From Brooklawnia cerclae (GTDB lineage: Bacteria > Actinomycetota > Actinomycetes > Propionibacteriales > Propionibacteriaceae): a DNA stretch of 64,000 bases. Shown here piece by piece: positions 61,836 through 64,000 of the stretch (its first letter is position 1; every line of letters starts with the position of its first letter). The notes under the pieces are model-generated. The model saw nothing but the letters and a program-made list of their open reading frames with translations, did not search any database and was not told where the DNA came from. Location: the NCBI RefSeq assembly GCF_011758645.1, contig NZ_JAAMOZ010000003.1, forward strand, positions 124,001-188,000. Reading direction: 5' to 3'. The position numbers and the translations under genes are program-made.

Positions 61836-63932
61836 GACGAATCCGATGAAGACGGCCACGATGATGGCCGCCGCCGAGGTGATGATGCGGCCGGAGCGCT
61901 GGAGCCCGCGTGCGACCGCCTCGTCGTTGTCGAGCCCGGCGTCCCAGTACTCCTTGATGCGGGCGACCAGGAAGACCTCGTAGTCCATCGACAGCCCGAA
62001 GCCGAACGCGACCATGCAGGCGACGATGAACGTCTCGAGGCCGTTGGTGCGGGGCATGCCCAGGTGGCCGCCCTCGAAGATCCACACCGTGGCGCCCAGC
62101 GATGCCGCCAGCGAGAACAGGTTGATGAGGAGCGCCTTGAGCGGCACGATGAGGGAGCCGGTCATGAGGAACAGCAGGACCATGACGGCGACCACGACGA
62201 TCGCGAGCGCCGCCGGCGCACCGTTGATCAGCGACCTGCTGAAGTCTTCCTGCATGGCTGCGTCGCCGCCCACGAGGAAGCCGTACCCCGGGTCGTAGTC
62301 GCGCAACTCGTCCACGAGCGAGACGACCGACTCCGAGACGCGGTCGTCGGTGTCCACATGGATCCCGAGTTCGGTCTGCCCGTCGTCGGAGGGCAGAGCG
62401 ACGGCGGTGACGTAGGTGATGGCGTCCAGCCCTTCGATGTGCTCCACCAGCGCCGCCGACTCCGCCACCGGGACGTCGGCGACCGCGACGATCTCGGGCG
62501 AGGCGAGGGCAGGGTAGTCGTCCTGGATGGTGGTGTAGGCGGCCAGCGCCACCGATTCCGAGGGCAGGTACTCGACGAAGCTGCTGCGCATCTTGAGGCC
62601 CCCGAGCGGGTGGGCCATCACCGCGAGGATCGCGACGACCACCACGATGACCACCCACGGGATGCGCTGGACGAACCGGGCGAGTCGCGAGAACCCGCCC
62701 TCGTCGGACGATGCGTCGCCCACCGCGCGGGTGAGCGAGCGGAGGCCCGGGATGCGGTTGAGCAGCGAGGGATGGAGGAGCGCCGGGCCGAGCAGGACGA
62801 TCACGGCCGGGACCAGGGTGACGGCAGTCAGTACCGCGAGCAGGGTGACGATGATGCCGCCCAGTGCGATGGCTCGCAGCACGGGCGAGCTGAAGACCAG
62901 CAGGCCGGCGATCGACAGGGCGATCGTCAGGGCGGAGAACGTGACCGTGCGGCCGGCGGTCGCGACAGTGCGCTGCGCGGCCCCCGCGACAATCTCCAGC
63001 GACGTCCGCCGGTCGGGCAGCCGCGACCCGTTGGCGGGGTAGCCGGCCGATGTCAGTCGCGTCGTGACCTCCTCGCGGTAGCGGCTCACCACGAGCAGGC
63101 CGTAGTCGATCGACAGCGCGAGGCCGATGATCGAGATCACGTTGAGGATGAAGCTGTTGATGTCCATGACGAAGGTCAGCAGCCAGATGCCGCCCAGACC
63201 GATCACGATGGACACGACGGCGCCGACGAGCGGGAGACCGGCGGCGAGGAGCCCGCCGAAGACGATGACCATCAGGAGCAGGGCGACCGGCAGGCCGACG
63301 GACTCGCCGCGTACCAGGTCGTCCTGCACCAGGGTCGTGATGTCGTCCCCGATGATCTTGTCGGACAGGGGGAGCACCTGCGCGTCGGGGAAGTCCTGGA
63401 CGAGGTCGGTCGCGAACTCGCCGGCGGCCGCGGAGACGTCGTCGTGTGCGCGGGTGCTCGCGTCCTCGTCGAGGCCGGACGCGAGGTTGACCACGACCAC
63501 GAAGCCGTCCTGCTCGGTGCTGATCAATGCCTGGATGCTGGGATCCTGGAGACCGGCCAGGGGATTGGTGGGATCGACGACCACCAGAGGATCGGTGACG
63601 GAGTCAACACCGGGGATGTCGGTGAACAGGGTTCTCTGGTCGGGCATGATCTGCATCAGCTCGGGGACGTCGTCCGGGATGACCACGCCCGTGACGACCA
63701 GGGTTATGGCATCGCCCGTGTCGCTGGTGGCGGTGAGGTCGGCGACCTCCTCCGACTCGGACCCGGGGACGTGGGCGGCCGTCGTCGCCATGCGGTCGAA
63801 CAACCCGCCCTGGCCGAAGCCCTGGAACGTGGCGGTGAGCCCCAGTGTCAGGAGCACGAGCCAGCCGGCCAGGACCAGCCATGGACGTCGTGCGATCCCA
63901 TGACCCAAGCGTTCGAACATTGATCCGCCCAT
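61656..63932 (-). CDS. MMPL/RND-family membrane transporter
   Basis: 758 residues with the MMPL duplication: each half has one helix, a large extracytoplasmic domain and a bundle of about five helices. Proton-relay region motifs ISIIGLALSIDYGLLVVSRYREE (first half) and VAFGFGLSMDYEVFLVARIKE (second half) carry the conserved Asp-Tyr pair. Family members export lipids, siderophores or drugs. ATG 63932 (GGGAAG adjacent) or ATG 63920 may be used. The upstream 68 bp to the window end show no further gene. Confidence 0.92.
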   Translation of the reverse strand: MGGSMFERLGHGIARRPWLVLAGWLVLLTLGLTATFQGFGQGGLFDRMATTAAHVPGSESEEVADLTATSDTGDAITLVVTGVVIPDDVPELMQIMPDQRTLFTDIPGVDSVTDPLVVVDPTNPLAGLQDPSIQALISTEQDGFVVVVNLASGLDEDASTRAHDDVSAAAGEFATDLVQDFPDAQVLPLSDKIIGDDITTLVQDDLVRGESVGLPVALLLMVIVFGGLLAAGLPLVGAVVSIVIGLGGIWLLTFVMDINSFILNVISIIGLALSIDYGLLVVSRYREEVTTRLTSAGYPANGSRLPDRRTSLEIVAGAAQRTVATAGRTVTFSALTIALSIAGLLVFSSPVLRAIALGGIIVTLLAVLTAVTLVPAVIVLLGPALLHPSLLNRIPGLRSLTRAVGDASSDEGGFSRLARFVQRIPWVVIVVVVAILAVMAHPLGGLKMRSSFVEYLPSESVALAAYTTIQDDYPALASPEIVAVADVPVAESAALVEHIEGLDAITYVTAVALPSDDGQTELGIHVDTDDRVSESVVSLVDELRDYDPGYGFLVGGDAAMQEDFSRSLINGAPAALAIVVVAVMVLLFLMTGSLIVPLKALLINLFSLAASLGATVWIFEGGHLGMPRTNGLETFIVACMVAFGFGLSMDYEVFLVARIKEYWDAGLDNDEAVARGLQRSGRIITSAAAIIVAVFIGFVSGQMQAIKQIGVALAIMVAADATLVRMLLVPATMTVLGKWNWWAPKPLRVLHERFGINH

Positions 63933-64000
63933 CTTCCCGAAGACGAGTGAACTCTACAGGCGCGTGCACAGCGGCAGCGTCCTGCCATGGCGACCCCGCC

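Overview
The window is high-GC actinobacterial DNA, almost certainly from a member of the Propionibacteriaceae. The strongest marker is a complete biotin-dependent methylmalonyl-CoA carboxyltransferase (transcarboxylase) operon at 24786-28575, the signature enzyme of the Wood-Werkman propionate cycle. Supporting signs are frequent GTG starts, several probable leaderless promoters (TANNNT six bases before the start codon), the gpmA / phoU / senX3-regX3 arrangement, and actinobacterial intergenic repeats built on the core TTCGACA(A/G)GCTCA. No rRNA, tRNA, CRISPR array, prophage or classical transposase was seen.

Layout. 1-6081: 3' end of a TrmH-type RNA methylase, two divergent MATE exporters, a HAD phosphatase, a D-2-hydroxyacid dehydrogenase and a small membrane protein. 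6134-9294: class II fructose-bisphosphate aldolase, then a lone AbiEi/DUF559-type gene bracketed by two 46-bp palindromes, then an SMP-30 lactonase. 9350-11795 (minus strand): a secreted-toxin locus with a CpnT/WXG100-like N-terminal protein, a frameshifted TNT (NAD+ glycohydrolase type) toxin, a putative immunity protein, and a chimera of an immunity-like domain with a second TNT domain. 11792-17818: a threonate/erythronate-type catabolic cluster (SorC regulator, MFS permease, DUF1537 kinase, PdxA2-like dehydrogenase, DeoR regulator). 17879-24639: ilvD, DHA2 multidrug exporter with MarR regulator, asnB. 24786-29287: transcarboxylase operon, then a guanidine-III riboswitch candidate upstream of an SMR exporter. 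29312-34527: udk, an SDR, gpmA, phoU, senX3-regX3. 34530-44119 (minus): a glucitol-family PTS operon carrying its own HPr and enzyme I, GutM, a SAF-domain oxidoreductase, a class II aldolase, a TIM-like isomerase and YjbQ, with a SorC regulator. 44327-54979: ispD-ispF, a zinc metallopeptidase, a DUF2207 membrane protein, glyA, a GntR regulator with a UxaA-type dehydratase, rlmB and cysS. 55041-64000: a small unknown gene, a complex repeat field, a DUF4032 kinase-like protein, metB-type enzyme, a solitary UgpC-type ATPase, a SnoaL-like protein, a VTT membrane protein, a small membrane protein and an MMPL exporter.

How it works together. Much of the window is peripheral carbon metabolism feeding triose phosphates (PTS polyol operon with aldolase and isomerase; threonate-type operon predicted to give DHAP; fba; gpmA), linked to propionate fermentation by the transcarboxylase. 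The most unusual items are the palindrome-bracketed nuclease gene, whose relatives of the palindrome also form the 3' ends of two genes, the TNT toxin locus, and the guanidine riboswitch.
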